Made by a program: the position numbers and the translations under genes. DNA of 64,000 nt from JAQBQB01 sp963846925 (GTDB lineage Bacteria > Gemmatimonadota > Gemmatimonadetes > Gemmatimonadales > Gemmatimonadaceae), in the NCBI GenBank assembly GCA_963846925.1, contig CAWJXW010000010.1, positions 310,001-374,000 on the forward strand, read 5' to 3'. The notes below the pieces were generated by a model, which was given only the letters and a program-made list of their open reading frames with translations, searched no databases and was not told the origin of the DNA. Shown one piece after another: positions 45,983-55,036 of this stretch (positions within the stretch are counted from its first letter, which is position 1; every line of letters begins with the position of its first letter).

Positions 45983-47109
45983 AACTGATCATCGAACCGA
46001 CCGACGGCGTGGCGCCGATCCTCGTCCGCCATCACGAGCGCGAAGAAGAGCATCGACATCGCGATCTTCCGCTTCGACCGCAAGGATCTCGAATCGGCGC
46101 TCGATCGCGGCGGTCGCGAAGGGCGTCCGCGTGACGGCGTTGATCGCCTTCACCAATCGCGGCGGCGAGCCGAGCCTCCGCAAGCTGGAGCTGCGGTTTC
46201 TCGCGGCGGGCATCATCGTGGCCCGCACCTCCGGCGACTTGAGCCGCTACCACGACAAGTTCATCGTCGATCGATCGCCGCATCCTGTGCGTTCTCGTCG
46301 ACCAACTTCACGCATCTGGACATCGATCACAGCCGCGGCTTCGGCATCGTGACCACTCGCGCCAACTGGGTGCGCGAGGCCGCGCCGGCTGTTTCGGGCC
46401 GACTGCAGCCGCGCCAAGTACGTCCGCCGAAGACCGAGACATTCGTCGTGAGTCCCGCGAACGCGCGGCAAGTCGCTCGGCCGCGTTCCTGCACCGGGCC
46501 AAGAAGGAGTTGCTGATCTACGATCCGCAAGATCTCCGACAAGGAGATGCTGCGGCGTTCTCCAGGAGCGCGCAGAAGGCGGGCGTCGCGATTCGGATCA
46601 TCGGCACGGTGGCTGGACGCGTCCCGCTCGATGCGCAAAAGCTCGACAAAATGCGGCTGCACACGCGCACGATCATCCGCGATCGCCGCCAGGCCTTCGT
46701 CGGCAGCCAGAGCCTGCGCGCGCCGGAGCTCGACTCGCGCCGTGAGCTCGGCCTGATCATTCAGGATGTGAAGGCCGTAAAGAAACTGATCGAGACGTTC
46801 GAGGCCGACTGGGACCCCAAGCGGTCGACGAAGGCAAAGGCGGAAAAGAGGAAGAAAAGGAGACGGCCGTGGCACTGGAAAAGGAATCCGAGAAGGCGGT
46901 CAAGGTCCTCACGAAGGACCTGAGATCCGATCGTCAGCACGATGAAGAAGGCGGTGAAGCGAGCCGTCGCCAAGGCCGGCGAAGACGTCCTTCACGACAA
47001 GGGCGTCAAGGACACGATGAAGCGAGTCGTCAAGAAGGCGGTCAAGGACGCGGTCCACGAAGCGGTGCAGAGAGAGCAAGACGACCTGATCTGGAGTCTG
47101 TCGCGATGA
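45979..47109 (+). CDS. phospholipase D-like protein with basic C-terminal helix (frameshifted)
   Basis: GTG start at 45979 with GGAG eight bases upstream. Frames joined give VKLIIEPTDGVAPIL, SAKKSIDIAIFRFDRKDLESAL, and a first HxK motif YHDKFIV followed by D. After a poorly readable stretch come KKELLIYDPQISDKEM, and a second motif LHTRTIIRDRRQAFVGSQSL, where Arg replaces the usual Lys. The tail is Lys-rich. A separate frame at 46942-47109 (MKKAVKRAVAKAGEDVLHDKG, 55 residues) could be its C-terminus or an independent small protein. PLD-like enzymes act on phosphodiesters such as phospholipids. It sits between the ABC exporter and a metallophosphoesterase. Confidence 0.72.
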
Positions 47110-48027
47110 TCCCCATGAACACGCGCCGAGTGGCCGTCGCACTCACGTTGGCGCTCTGTTGGCCCTACGATCGGCCGGGAGCTTGCCACGGCGGCCGCGC
47201 AACAAGGCGCCCAGGCGCACCGCGCCGGTTCAGCTTCCGAACAAGGCCGGGGTCGCTCGAAGTTCGCCGCGTTCGGCGATTTCGGAAACGGAAACGCCGC
47301 GGAGTATCAGACGGCGGCTCAACTCGATCAAGACGTACGCCGCGGTTCCGATTCGACCTGGTGACGACGGTCGGCGACAACCTGCTGGGGTCCGAGACGC
47401 CCGCAGGACTTTCGAGGACAAATTCGAGATTCCGTACAAGCCACTCCTCGACTCCGGCGTGAAGTTCTACGCCGCGCTCGGCAATCACGACGTTCGGGAA
47501 GAGCGAGACTACAAGCCGTTCAACATGAATGGCAGGCTGTACTACTCGTTCAAGGCGCCCAACCAGGACGTCCGGTTCTTCGTGTTGGAGAGCTCGGACA
47601 TGATCCCCGACGAGGTGAAGTGGATCGACAACGAGCTGCGAGCATCGACGGAGGAATGGAAGATCGTCTGCTTCCATGATACCGGTGTATTCCTCCAGCG
47701 CGCACACACGGTTCCAATCTGGCGCTGCGGGCAGACGCTCGAGCCGATGTTCATCAAGTACGGCGTGAGCGTGGTCCTCTCCGGACACGATCACGTCTAC
47801 GAGCGCACCAAGCCGCAGCACGGCATCACCTACTTCGTCGTCGGCTCGGGAGGCGAGTTGCGTCGCGGCGATCTCCGCCGGACGAGCCTGACCGCCGTCG
47901 GGTTCGACGCGGACAACGCCTTCTTGATCGCGGAGATCATCGATGACTCGATGTACTTCAACGCGATCTCTCGCACCGGGAAAGATCGTCGATTCGGGAA
48001 TCATCACGGTGCCGCAAGGCGCCCTGA
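47106..48027 (+). CDS. exported metallophosphoesterase (frameshifted)
   Basis: The ATG at 47106 overlaps the preceding stop and opens a signal-like segment (NTRRVAVALTLAL). Joining frames yields FAAFGDFGNGNAAEY (metal motif GDxG), VTTVGDNLLGSE (GDN), FYAALGNHDVREE (GNHD), KIVCFHDTGVF and VVLSGHDHVYER (GHDH), which are the conserved calcineurin-like blocks in order. The usual size of about 305 residues is kept. It ends at VPQGA, next to a TGATG overlap with the following gene. These enzymes hydrolyse phosphomonoesters or diesters; here it faces the periplasm and is paired with a large outer-membrane protein, a pairing I recall from Bacteroidetes and Gemmatimonadota. Confidence 0.8.
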
Positions 48028-50596
48028 TGCGGTGCGCGATGGTGTCATTGCGCGCGACATCGAGCGCCGCGATCATCGCGCTGGCGTCACCATCGCTCGC
48101 TACCGCGTTGCAGGGCGGCGCTCGCCCTCATCGGCTGCACTCAGCAACCATCACCATTGCCGCGGGAAGCGTTACCAGGCATCCGCGCTGCACCGCTGGC
48201 TCGCCGGGTCGCATGTATCGTGATCCTCTGGGCCACGCCGATCCGCGTTCCGGTGCTCGACTTGCGAACATTTGCCGGCGGCCTGCGCCCGACGAAGGAG
48301 GGGGGTGGCATGCAAACCAAATCCCTCCGCACTCGTGACCCTCGACGGCGTGGAGTACGTCTTCCGTCTCACCGACAAGACCGTCGGCGCAACGCTGGGC
48401 CGATTCGAACACACGCCCGTCGAACCGATCTTCCAGGACCAAGTCAGCGCGATGCATCCGGCGGGCGCCCAGATGGCGGTGCCGATCATGGCGGCGAGCG
48501 GCGTCTTGCACCCCACCGGCCGTGCTCATGGTCATGGCCGACGACTCGCTGCTCGGAAAATTTCGCGAGGAATTCGCTGGACGCCTCGGCATCATCGAGG
48601 AGTTTCCCAACGTGCCCGATGAGGGCCCGGGTTTCGCAGGCGCATCGAAGATCATCGACAGCGAGGAGCTGCGGAAGCTGCTCGACGCCGACGCGACCCA
48701 GCACATCGATGCCCGCGCATTCCTGGCGGCGCGGCTCGTCGACTTCGTGATCAACGACAACGATCGGCACGAGGGCAACTGGAAGTGGGCGCACTCGAGT
48801 CGGACCCGGGCTCCGACTGGCAACCGATCGCGCGCCGACCGCGACCACGCGTTCGTTTCCTACGACGGAGCGTACCTGAGCATCGCCCGGTTGGCGGCAC
48901 CATCGCTGGTGTCGTTCGGCGAGGTGCCGAGCGTCAAGGGACTCACGACCGCGGCGGGGTTCGATGCGCGGCTGTTGTCGGGACTCGAGAAGCCTGTGTG
49001 GGATTCGGTCGCGCGGGCCCTGCAAAGCGCGGATCACGGACTCGGTGATCAGCGCCGCAGTGCATGCGATGCCTGTCGAATACCAAGGAGTCATCGGCGA
49101 AGCTCGACGCCGTCTGGAGACAGCGCCGCGCCGCGCTGCCCTACAGCAGCCGCGCAATTCTACCGGATGCTCGCGGCCCGCGTCGAGGTTCACGGCACGG
49201 ATGCGGCGGATCGCGCCGTCATCACGGGTGAACGACCGGGTCGTCGAGGTCCGTCTCGAATCGAAGGCCGAACCGTTCTTCGCGGCGATTCGACGCGCGT
49301 GAGACGTCTGAGATTCTCGTCTACTTGCACGATGGAAACGATACCGCGGTCGTCAGCGGGCGGTGCGGCGCAGCATCCTGGTCCGCGTCATCGGCGGGAA
49401 CGGCACGAACGCGCTCATCGACTCGTCCACCGTGCCGGGAATCGGAATCCGACGCGCTTCTACGATGCGGGCACTGGTCCGCGGTGTGTCGTATGGGCTC
49501 GACACGTTGTTCGACCGGCGCCCTTGGGAGATGGAGAACGAGGCACCGAGACCGCCGCGTGCAGATCACGGCGCCGCGTACACGCCCCTCGCGGGCCTCA
49601 GCCTGAACGCCTTCATCGGGGTCACGCCGACGCCTTGGCATGGTGAGGTATGGATACGGATTCGGGCAGCGCCCGTACGCGACGATGATGGCGCTCGAGG
49701 GCGAGTACGGCTTCAGGTTCCGGGGCGGCCGCGCGAGCCTCTCGGCGGACAAACGGCTGGAATCGTCGCCTTTTCATTTACGGCCTTCGCGAGAGTGTCC
49801 GACCTCGAAGACGTCAGCTTCATGGTTCGGCATGCGACGATCGACTCGGGACGGCCGAGCACGTCGACGAGGTGATCTCGAGGCATGGTCATTCGATCCG
49901 GCCATCGCTCGCGATTGGGCAGCGGATGGACATTTCGATTGGCCCCGTGATCCAGCACTCGGGGACCGACAGAGCCCGGAGCCCGATACCTCGCGGCGAC
50001 TGCTTCCTATGGATAGGCAGTTTCGACGCAAGCAGGTGTCAAAGCCCGCCGCAGCCTATGTGGCACGAGCCGAGCAACGACGACGAACACACGCACCACG
50101 GTGATCGCCGACATCGACGCGCGCTACGTTCCGGCGGCGATGAGGGTCCGCACGCCCTTCGAGGAGGCCTCGGGCACGCTCGGCGTGTCGTTCCATTGCG
50201 TCCGATTCCGACGGCCTGTTGCCGTCGCTCGCGCGGGAGGCAAGAAGGTCTACGGCGATTTTCCCGTTCTTTGAGGCGGCGACCATCGGCGGCGAGGCTC
50301 GAAGCGTCTACATGGGATCCACAGCGATATGCCGGCGACGCTCGCTGTACGCATCGTCGAGCTCAGGATTCCCATTACGCGCTTCAGTTCGTCTGGTGCC
50401 CTTGCGCTCGGAATCCGGCCTTGCCGAGGCCGGCCGGGTGTACGATCACGGGAATTCGCCGGCGGTTGGCATCCGCGAACCGGCGAGGGAATCTGGGTCG
50501 GCATGCGAGGCGTGTCATCCGTCGTGACGCTTGTGACCACCGAACCCGGTCATGGCTGGACCGGAACTCAGATCGGACTCGAACGACGCGCGTTGA
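48027..50596 (+). CDS. large outer-membrane protein: kinase-like N-terminal domain plus BamA/TamA-type barrel (multiply frameshifted)
   Basis: About 850 residues over at least ten frame changes. A signal peptide opens at 48027. The soluble part has RVPVLDLRTFAGGLRPTKEGGG, LVTLDGVEYVFRLTDK, GIIEEFPNVPDEGPGFAGASKIID, HIDARAFLAARLVDFVINDNDRHEGNWKW, RDHAFVSYDGAYLSIAR and LEKPVWDSVARAL. The DNDRHEGNW stretch resembles the catalytic loop of HipA/Fam20C-like kinases. The second half carries RSILVRVIGGNGTNALID, RFYDAGT, YGFGQRPYATMMALEGEYGFRF, barrel strands, and SLYASSELRIPITRFSF near the end. The stop at 50594 is my best guess. Kinase activity is inference. Confidence 0.65.
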
Positions 50597-50634
50597 TGGA
50601 TGTGCGGGCTCACGCGTCGTCAGGACCTCGAACT

Positions 50635-52077
50635 TCACCACTTCACCGCACCGAATTGCTGGGCGCCGAGGAATGAGTACGCGAGTCACGGTCCCCTCGG
50701 AGAACCTCTGTCCGGGCAGCTTGCCGTAGCGCGCGTCGCGATTCGATTCGACGAACCGCACGCCGATCGCGTGGCCGCCGACGAGCCGCACGTTGAAGCC
50801 CAGGTTGCCGCGGAAGATCGTCTCCGATCCGTGTACGTCGTCGGAGCCGAGGCCGCTCACGTAGTACTCGCGTCCCGCCATGTCGATCATCGCTCGGTCG
50901 CCGGCGATGAAGCGAAGCGTCAGGAGCGCCTGCGGCGTGACGCCAAAATGGTAGTCGCGAATCGCGGCGTTGGTCGGCGTGCTCGGGATCACGGTCGTCG
51001 ACCCGGCCGCGCCATACCCGACGCCGCCGAGCATCGAGCCTTGAAGCGCGAGGCCCGGCACGATCCAGTACTGACGCGTCGTGCCGAGTGACAGGCGGTG
51101 CTCGACACGCGAAACAGGAATGGCGAGATGTAGTCGTACGATCCGTACAGTCCCCAGATCCCGCGTGAATTGCGCGGTCTCCGCGCGTCTTTCGCCCCCA
51201 CGAGCAGCCCGCGGATCATGACGTTTTCGATCGGATTGCTCGCATTCGAAAGCGCGGAAAACTGAAAGTCGAAATAGTCGAGTGGACGCGTGTACGCGTA
51301 GCCGGCCTTTCCCGGGAGACCGTACGACATCCAGAACTCGGCCGTCGCGTCTCGATTCAAGAGCGTCACCGGCGCCGAATAATCGTGCGCGACGGCGTCG
51401 AGGTTGGCGCCGAGCCTGATTTGCCACGACGTCGCTGGCGCGTTGTCGGCAAGCTGAGCTCGAAAGCGCTCGCCAAACACACGACGATTCAGGCCGCGCG
51501 GCGGAGAGATCGCGTCGGCGACGTATCCGCGCCAGCGCGACGTTTTGCCGCTGGGAGTGGGTCTTTCAAGGACGAGATCCGCCATCCGGTACAGCGCCTC
51601 GCCCAGGAGGCTTCCGGCCTGGCCGGTGGTGATCATGTCGTTGATCGACGGCGGATCGGTCTCGCCGGCCATTTTCCAGACGAAGCTTCCGATGTTCGCG
51701 TGCGCGAGCGACGTCCAGAAATCGTGGTCGGCTCGATCGCGCGAGACCGTACATCGTCGCACCCTGATAGGGATGCTCGAACTGATTGACGTTGAACGGA
51801 TCCTGGTCGTATACCCAGCGCTGCGTCGCGGAGATGATCCCAAGTGCTCGAGAACGTCGAGCAATACACCTTTTTGCCGTCCTGCACGGCGTTGGCGTAG
51901 GCAAAGCGATCGTAGACGCTGAGCAGCGTCAGGAACCCGGTGATCTCGACGACGGGGACCACGATTGCTCTTCCCGCCCGTCGTGTCAGCGGAAGCGCCG
52001 GCTTGGGCTGCGGATCGGCCCGCTACCGCGGAAGCGAGCAGCGGGACGAGGATCAAACAACGAGTGCGGCTCTTCAT
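50635..52077 (-). CDS. DUF3943 family protein (frameshifted)
   Basis: About 480 residues. The ATG at 52077 overlaps the stop of the small coil gene. After a signal peptide (LILVPLLASAVAG) the DUF3943 core is clear across frames: FNVNQFEHPYQGATMYGLAR, DFWTSLAHANIGSFVWKMAGETDPPSINDMITTGQAGSLLGEALYRMADLVLE, then barrel-like strands (DYFDFQFSALSN, VIRGLLVGAKD, YWIVPGLALQGSMLGGVGYGAAG) and a terminal SFLGAQQFGAVKW. At least three indels interrupt it. The family is an uncharacterised outer-membrane-associated group with a conserved GETEPPS-like loop. Coupling to a sigma factor gene suggests stress-dependent expression. Confidence 0.78.
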
Positions 52078-52286
52078 GCTTCACCGGACTGTGCAATACA
52101 CGCGCCGCCACGCGCCTCCAACTCGGCCTTGAGGAATGCGGTCGTCCGCTGGAAGGCGGCGAGTTGTGCATGGAACTCCGCCTCGTGAGCTCGTTGGCGC
52201 GCCGCGACGTCGGCGGCCGCCCGCTCGTTTGCATCCGTTTGCATCCCCGTTGCCGCGGCTGCGGGGGCGACGGCAGCGCGACTCAC
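52074..52286 (-). CDS. small helical protein coupled to the sigma factor gene
   Basis: 70 residues from a GTG that overlaps the sigma stop (GTGA); its own stop overlaps the DUF3943 start (ATGA). The first 20 residues are Ala/Val/Pro-rich, then one long charged helix follows (DANERAAADVAARQRAHEAEFHAQLAAFQRTTAFLKAELEARGG). It has no membrane segment and no zinc motif of a classical anti-sigma factor. The double overlap strongly suggests it is translated. It could bind the sigma factor as a coiled-coil partner; this is a guess from position. Confidence 0.55.
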   Translation of the reverse strand: MSRAAVAPAAAATGMQTDANERAAADVAARQRAHEAEFHAQLAAFQRTTAFLKAELEARGGACIAQSGEA

Positions 52287-52885
52287 GAACGCGGTCGGGG
52301 CCCTGGCATCCCGCTCCTCTTCTCGCGCGGCACCCGAATTCCCCGTTCCCGAAGCACGCTGCGGAAGACACGCTGCGCCTGAGTGATGAACTTGGCGATC
52401 ATCTTCTCCGAGACGCCAAGCGTTCGCGCCGCCTCTGCGTACGATTGGCCGCGCTCCCGCACGGCGATGAACGCCTGGCGGCAGCGAAGCGGCAACGACT
52501 CGAGGGTCGTGTTGTACAACGCGGCCAGCTCCCGTTCTTGCCACTGCGTCTCGGGATTCATCCACGCCCGCGTGCTCGCCGAGATCTCGCGCAGGTACGT
52601 CCAATCGCGGGCCGCGGCCTGTCGGCGCTGCGACCGCATCAGGGTTCGTCGCCGCCAGACGATCGTGGCGACGTACGCGTCGAGCCGCTCCGGCGTCACG
52701 TCCCACGTGCCGCCGCGCAGACGCATCAAACACTCCGCGGCCGCGTCCTGGGCGATGTCGTCGGCCCGGTCCCTGGACTTGACCAGCCGCCGAGCCATCG
52801 CGCGCGCGCTCGCGTGAACGCGCTCCAGCAATTGTGCTTCATCCTCTTTTCCCCCGTAGTCTCCCCCGTCGTCCGGCAATTCCAT
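52283..52885 (-). CDS. ECF-like sigma-70 family RNA polymerase sigma factor
   Basis: 200 residues from the ATG at 52885, with GGAGG eleven bases upstream. Region 2 is about residues 20-90 (ARRLVKSRDRADDIAQDAAAECLMRLRGGTWDVTPERLDAYVATIVWRRR). Region 4 is about 125-175 (LESLPLRCRQAFIAVRERGQSYAEAARTLGVSEKMIAKFITQAQRVFR), with a clear HTH. The spacing and size fit group IV sigma factors. The frame stays open upstream to 53185, but that extension crosses the 41-bp inverted repeat and is probably untranslated. No anti-sigma gene of a known class is adjacent. Confidence 0.88.
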   Translation of the reverse strand: MELPDDGGDYGGKEDEAQLLERVHASARAMARRLVKSRDRADDIAQDAAAECLMRLRGGTWDVTPERLDAYVATIVWRRRTLMRSQRRQAAARDWTYLREISASTRAWMNPETQWQERELAALYNTTLESLPLRCRQAFIAVRERGQSYAEAARTLGVSEKMIAKFITQAQRVFRSVLRERGIRVPREKRSGMPGPRPRS

Positions 52886-52952
52886 GCTACACAGCGCCTC
52901 CAAGTGAAGGTGAGTTATATGGGCGACCGCCCGCCGACCTAGGCGGACCTCG

Positions 52953-53147
52953 CCCCCTACTAGTAGAAGTGGGAGCCGACGCGATTTTACTACCGCAACG
53001 AAATGTTGCAGCGAGTGAAAACGCTCATTTGCTGGGGCAAAATAGGGGGCGAGCGTCATTCCATCGTCATTCGGCCGGAAAACGCCGTCGCCCAAAGAGG
53101 ACAATTGGTAGTAAATCGCGATCGGCCCCCACTTACTAAGTAGGGGG
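52953..53147. promoter_or_regulatory. 41-bp divergent inverted repeat upstream of the sigma gene
   Basis: The minus-strand reading of 52953-52994 and the plus-strand reading of 53107-53147 match at about 35 of 41 positions: both start GGTAGTAAA, continue ATCGCG, TCGG, CCCACTT and end TAGGGGG. They point outwards, around 112 bp of AT-richer DNA. The right copy contains a hairpin (CCCCCACTTA / TAAGTAGGGGG) and the left a CTACTAGTAG palindrome. Two divergent copies of one promoter module, perhaps read by the sigma factor itself, or a small MITE with terminal repeats would both fit. No target duplication was seen. Confidence 0.75.
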
Positions 53148-53548
53148 CACGAGAAACGACGTTGCGATTGACCCCCCACCCCCAATCCACCGACGGTTCT
53201 GACGACACGAGCCTCTCTACTTGGGTCTTATCGCCGGGGGGTGTTTTGGTGCCAAAAACGTTACAATTCTCTCACGAATCACGCTCGCGTGATCCGGCAA
53301 TCCGCAAACGAGTTCGCGCAGGGCCCGTTCACTCGCTCTCCATGGCCGTAAAGTCACTCACTCCGGCGGCGCACACGGCCTAAGCGCGATTCAACTCGGG
53401 AGCAGCCGAGAACAACTCTCGTGCGCCCGACTTTCGGCGTGAAGCATCCCCGTGCGTAGCCAGCCGCAGCACGCCACGCGTCCGCTGCGCGAGAGTTTCA
53501 ACTCCACGCACACGAGTCACAACTCGTCGCGTCGCGGATTACATCGCC

Positions 53549-53737
53549 TACGTCCGAGATTCTCTCGGTTACATCCGAGATTCACTCGGCTACATCCAAG
53601 ATTCACTCGGCTACATCCGAGATTCACTCGGCTACATCCGAGATTCACTCGGCTACATCCGAGATTCACTCGGCTACATCCGAGATTCACTCAGCTACAT
53701 CCGAGATTCACTCAGCTCCGTCTGAGATTCACTCGGC
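53549..53737. repeat. nine tandem 21-bp repeats, each with a CCGAG-N5-CTCGG dyad
   Basis: Exactly nine units of 21 bp without spacers. Each unit carries CCGAGATTCACTCGG or a one- or two-base variant, an interrupted palindrome; the first has CCGAGATTCTCTCGG, with 6-bp arms. Two units end CTCAG and one starts CCAAG. A period of 21 bp is two helical turns, so all sites face one side of the DNA. It resembles iterons or cooperative operator arrays. The three plus-strand frames are open (one repeats GYIRDSL), but no ribosome site or start supports translation. The surrounding 52886-53999 shows no other gene. Confidence 0.95.
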
Positions 53738-53999
53738 CCGATCCCGCGATTAGCTCACTCGATCCCGCGCTCCGCCTCGAGCGGACCGCATCGCGAGAGC
53801 TGCGGATCACATGAAATCACGTCCGGACCGCGTGCACCTCGCGTAAGCGCGGCTGACGTCCGTCACATCCTCGATCACCGGGACCGAAGACGCCCTTCCG
53901 TCCCCTTCAGCGTTCGGCGCGACATCGCGCGCCGGGCTCGCGCCCGCCACATCCCGTGGTCCGGGCGCTTTTTCCCTCGCTCCCAAAGGAGAACACGCA

Positions 54000-54771
54000 G
54001 TGAAATCCTCTCATGCAGCAACCTTGAACACGCTGAGCCGAGTGCAGCGGTTCCTGGACCAGAACGGCCCCACCCTCGGCGACATCAACGCGAGTGGGTA
54101 CCGCAAGATTCTGGACGACGTCGTCGGCAAGCTGGGCGCCCACGCCGCCGACCAGACGACCACCAAGCGGGTGGCGGCCGGCGAGGCGGCGAAGGAGCGC
54201 GTTCTTCGCAATGCGCTCAAGCTGAACCACATGCGCCCCGTCGCCACGGTGGCCAGCGCGCAGCTTCGCCAGGTGCCCGACTTCGTGGCGCTCAAGATGC
54301 CGCCCCGGAACGCGACGTCGCGCACGCTCATCACCTGGGCCGCGGCGATGAAGACCGCGGCGGGCGAGTACTCCGATGCGTTCGTCGGCGCCGGTCTGCC
54401 GGCCGACTTCCTCGATCAGCTGCAAGGCGGCCGCTGACGCGCTGGGCAACTCCTTGACGAACCGCACCTCGAACGGAGCCGCACAGCGCGGCGCGACCAT
54501 CGGCCTCGACGCCGAGGCTACGCGCGGGCGCCAGGCGGTCAAGGTGCTCGACTCGCTCGTCGAGCCGCTCATTCAGGGCAACCTCGCGCTGCTCGCGCAG
54601 TGGGCCGCGGCGAAGCGGTTCGGCGGCAAGGTGAGCGCGCCGACGAGCACGTCGATCGACGCCGCCGCGCGCGGACCGACGACGTCGCTCACACCGACGA
54701 GTGGCGACACCGCGGCTCCTCCCGAGTCGCCGCCAGCGTCCGGCTCCGGAGCCCCGCTCCGTAGCCGATAA
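54000..54771 (+). CDS. conserved hypothetical protein (one frameshift)
   Basis: GTG start at 54000 with GGAG eight bases upstream. Helical throughout: SHAATLNTLSRVQRFLDQNG, SGYRKILDDVVGKLGAHAADQ, RVLRNALKLNHMRPVATVASAQL, ALKMPPRNATSRTLITWAAAMKTAAGEYSDAFVGAGLPADFLDQLQ. An extra G near 54425 ends the frame at 54437; removing it continues AAADALGNSL, GATIGLDAEATRGRQAVKVLDSLVEPLIQGNLALLAQWAAAKRFGGK and an Ala/Ser/Pro tail to 54771. Total about 256 residues. I recall similar unassigned proteins, often in several copies, in Gemmatimonadota and Acidobacteria. It lies downstream of the 21-bp array. Confidence 0.7.
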
Positions 54772-54802
54772 GGCGAGGAGGCCTCCTCGGATCGGCGGTG
54801 CA

Positions 54803-54836
54803 CGCCGCTCCCTTCGTAAGTAGCTAGGGAGCGGCG
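54803..54836. terminator. GC-rich stem-loop after the conserved hypothetical gene
   Basis: CGCCGCTCCCT (54803-54813) and AGGGAGCGGCG (54826-54836) pair perfectly over 11 bp with a 12-base loop. There is no T-run, so it may be a weak terminator. A GAGGAGGCCTCCTC palindrome lies just before it. Confidence 0.5.
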
Positions 54837-54847
54837 GTGCCCTCGAT

Positions 54848-55036
54848 GTGGCGCCGCAACCCGAAGTCGATTACATCACCATCGGGCCCGCCGGCCTGTA
54901 CATGATGCCACGCCACGACGGCATCGTGCTCGGCAAAACATTTGAGCGCGGCGTCGCGACCATGGAGCCGAACCCCGTTGAGAGCAGGCGCATCCTGGAC
55001 GGGCAGCGCGCGTTCTTCGATGAGAACGGCAGATGA
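54848..55036 (+). pseudogene. C-terminal remnant of a FAD-dependent (DAO-type) oxidoreductase
   Basis: 62 residues containing VDYITIGPAGLYMMPRHDGIVLGKTFERGVATMEPNPVESRRILDGQRAFFDE. This is the typical C-terminal part of D-amino-acid-oxidase-like FAD enzymes, with the PRxDGIVLGGTF strand and the final capping helix. The FAD-binding N-terminus and most of the substrate domain are missing; only about 75 bp separate it from the preceding gene. Its stop overlaps the ATG of the YchF-like gene. It is probably a remnant left by a deletion, kept in frame only by chance or by its coupling to the next gene. Confidence 0.7.

Noticed and set aside
52886..53185. 100-residue N-terminal extension of the sigma factor
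   Set aside because: It crosses the 41-bp inverted repeats and does not resemble a sigma domain; the ATG at 52885 has a ribosome site and starts a normal-sized protein.
53549..53737. CRISPR array
   Set aside because: The units are directly adjacent without unique spacers and no cas gene is present.
53452..53814. 120-codon frame with repeated LHPRFTR over the 21-bp array
   Set aside because: All three plus frames are open because 21 is divisible by 3; there is no ribosome site, and variants between units keep the DNA dyad, not one protein frame.
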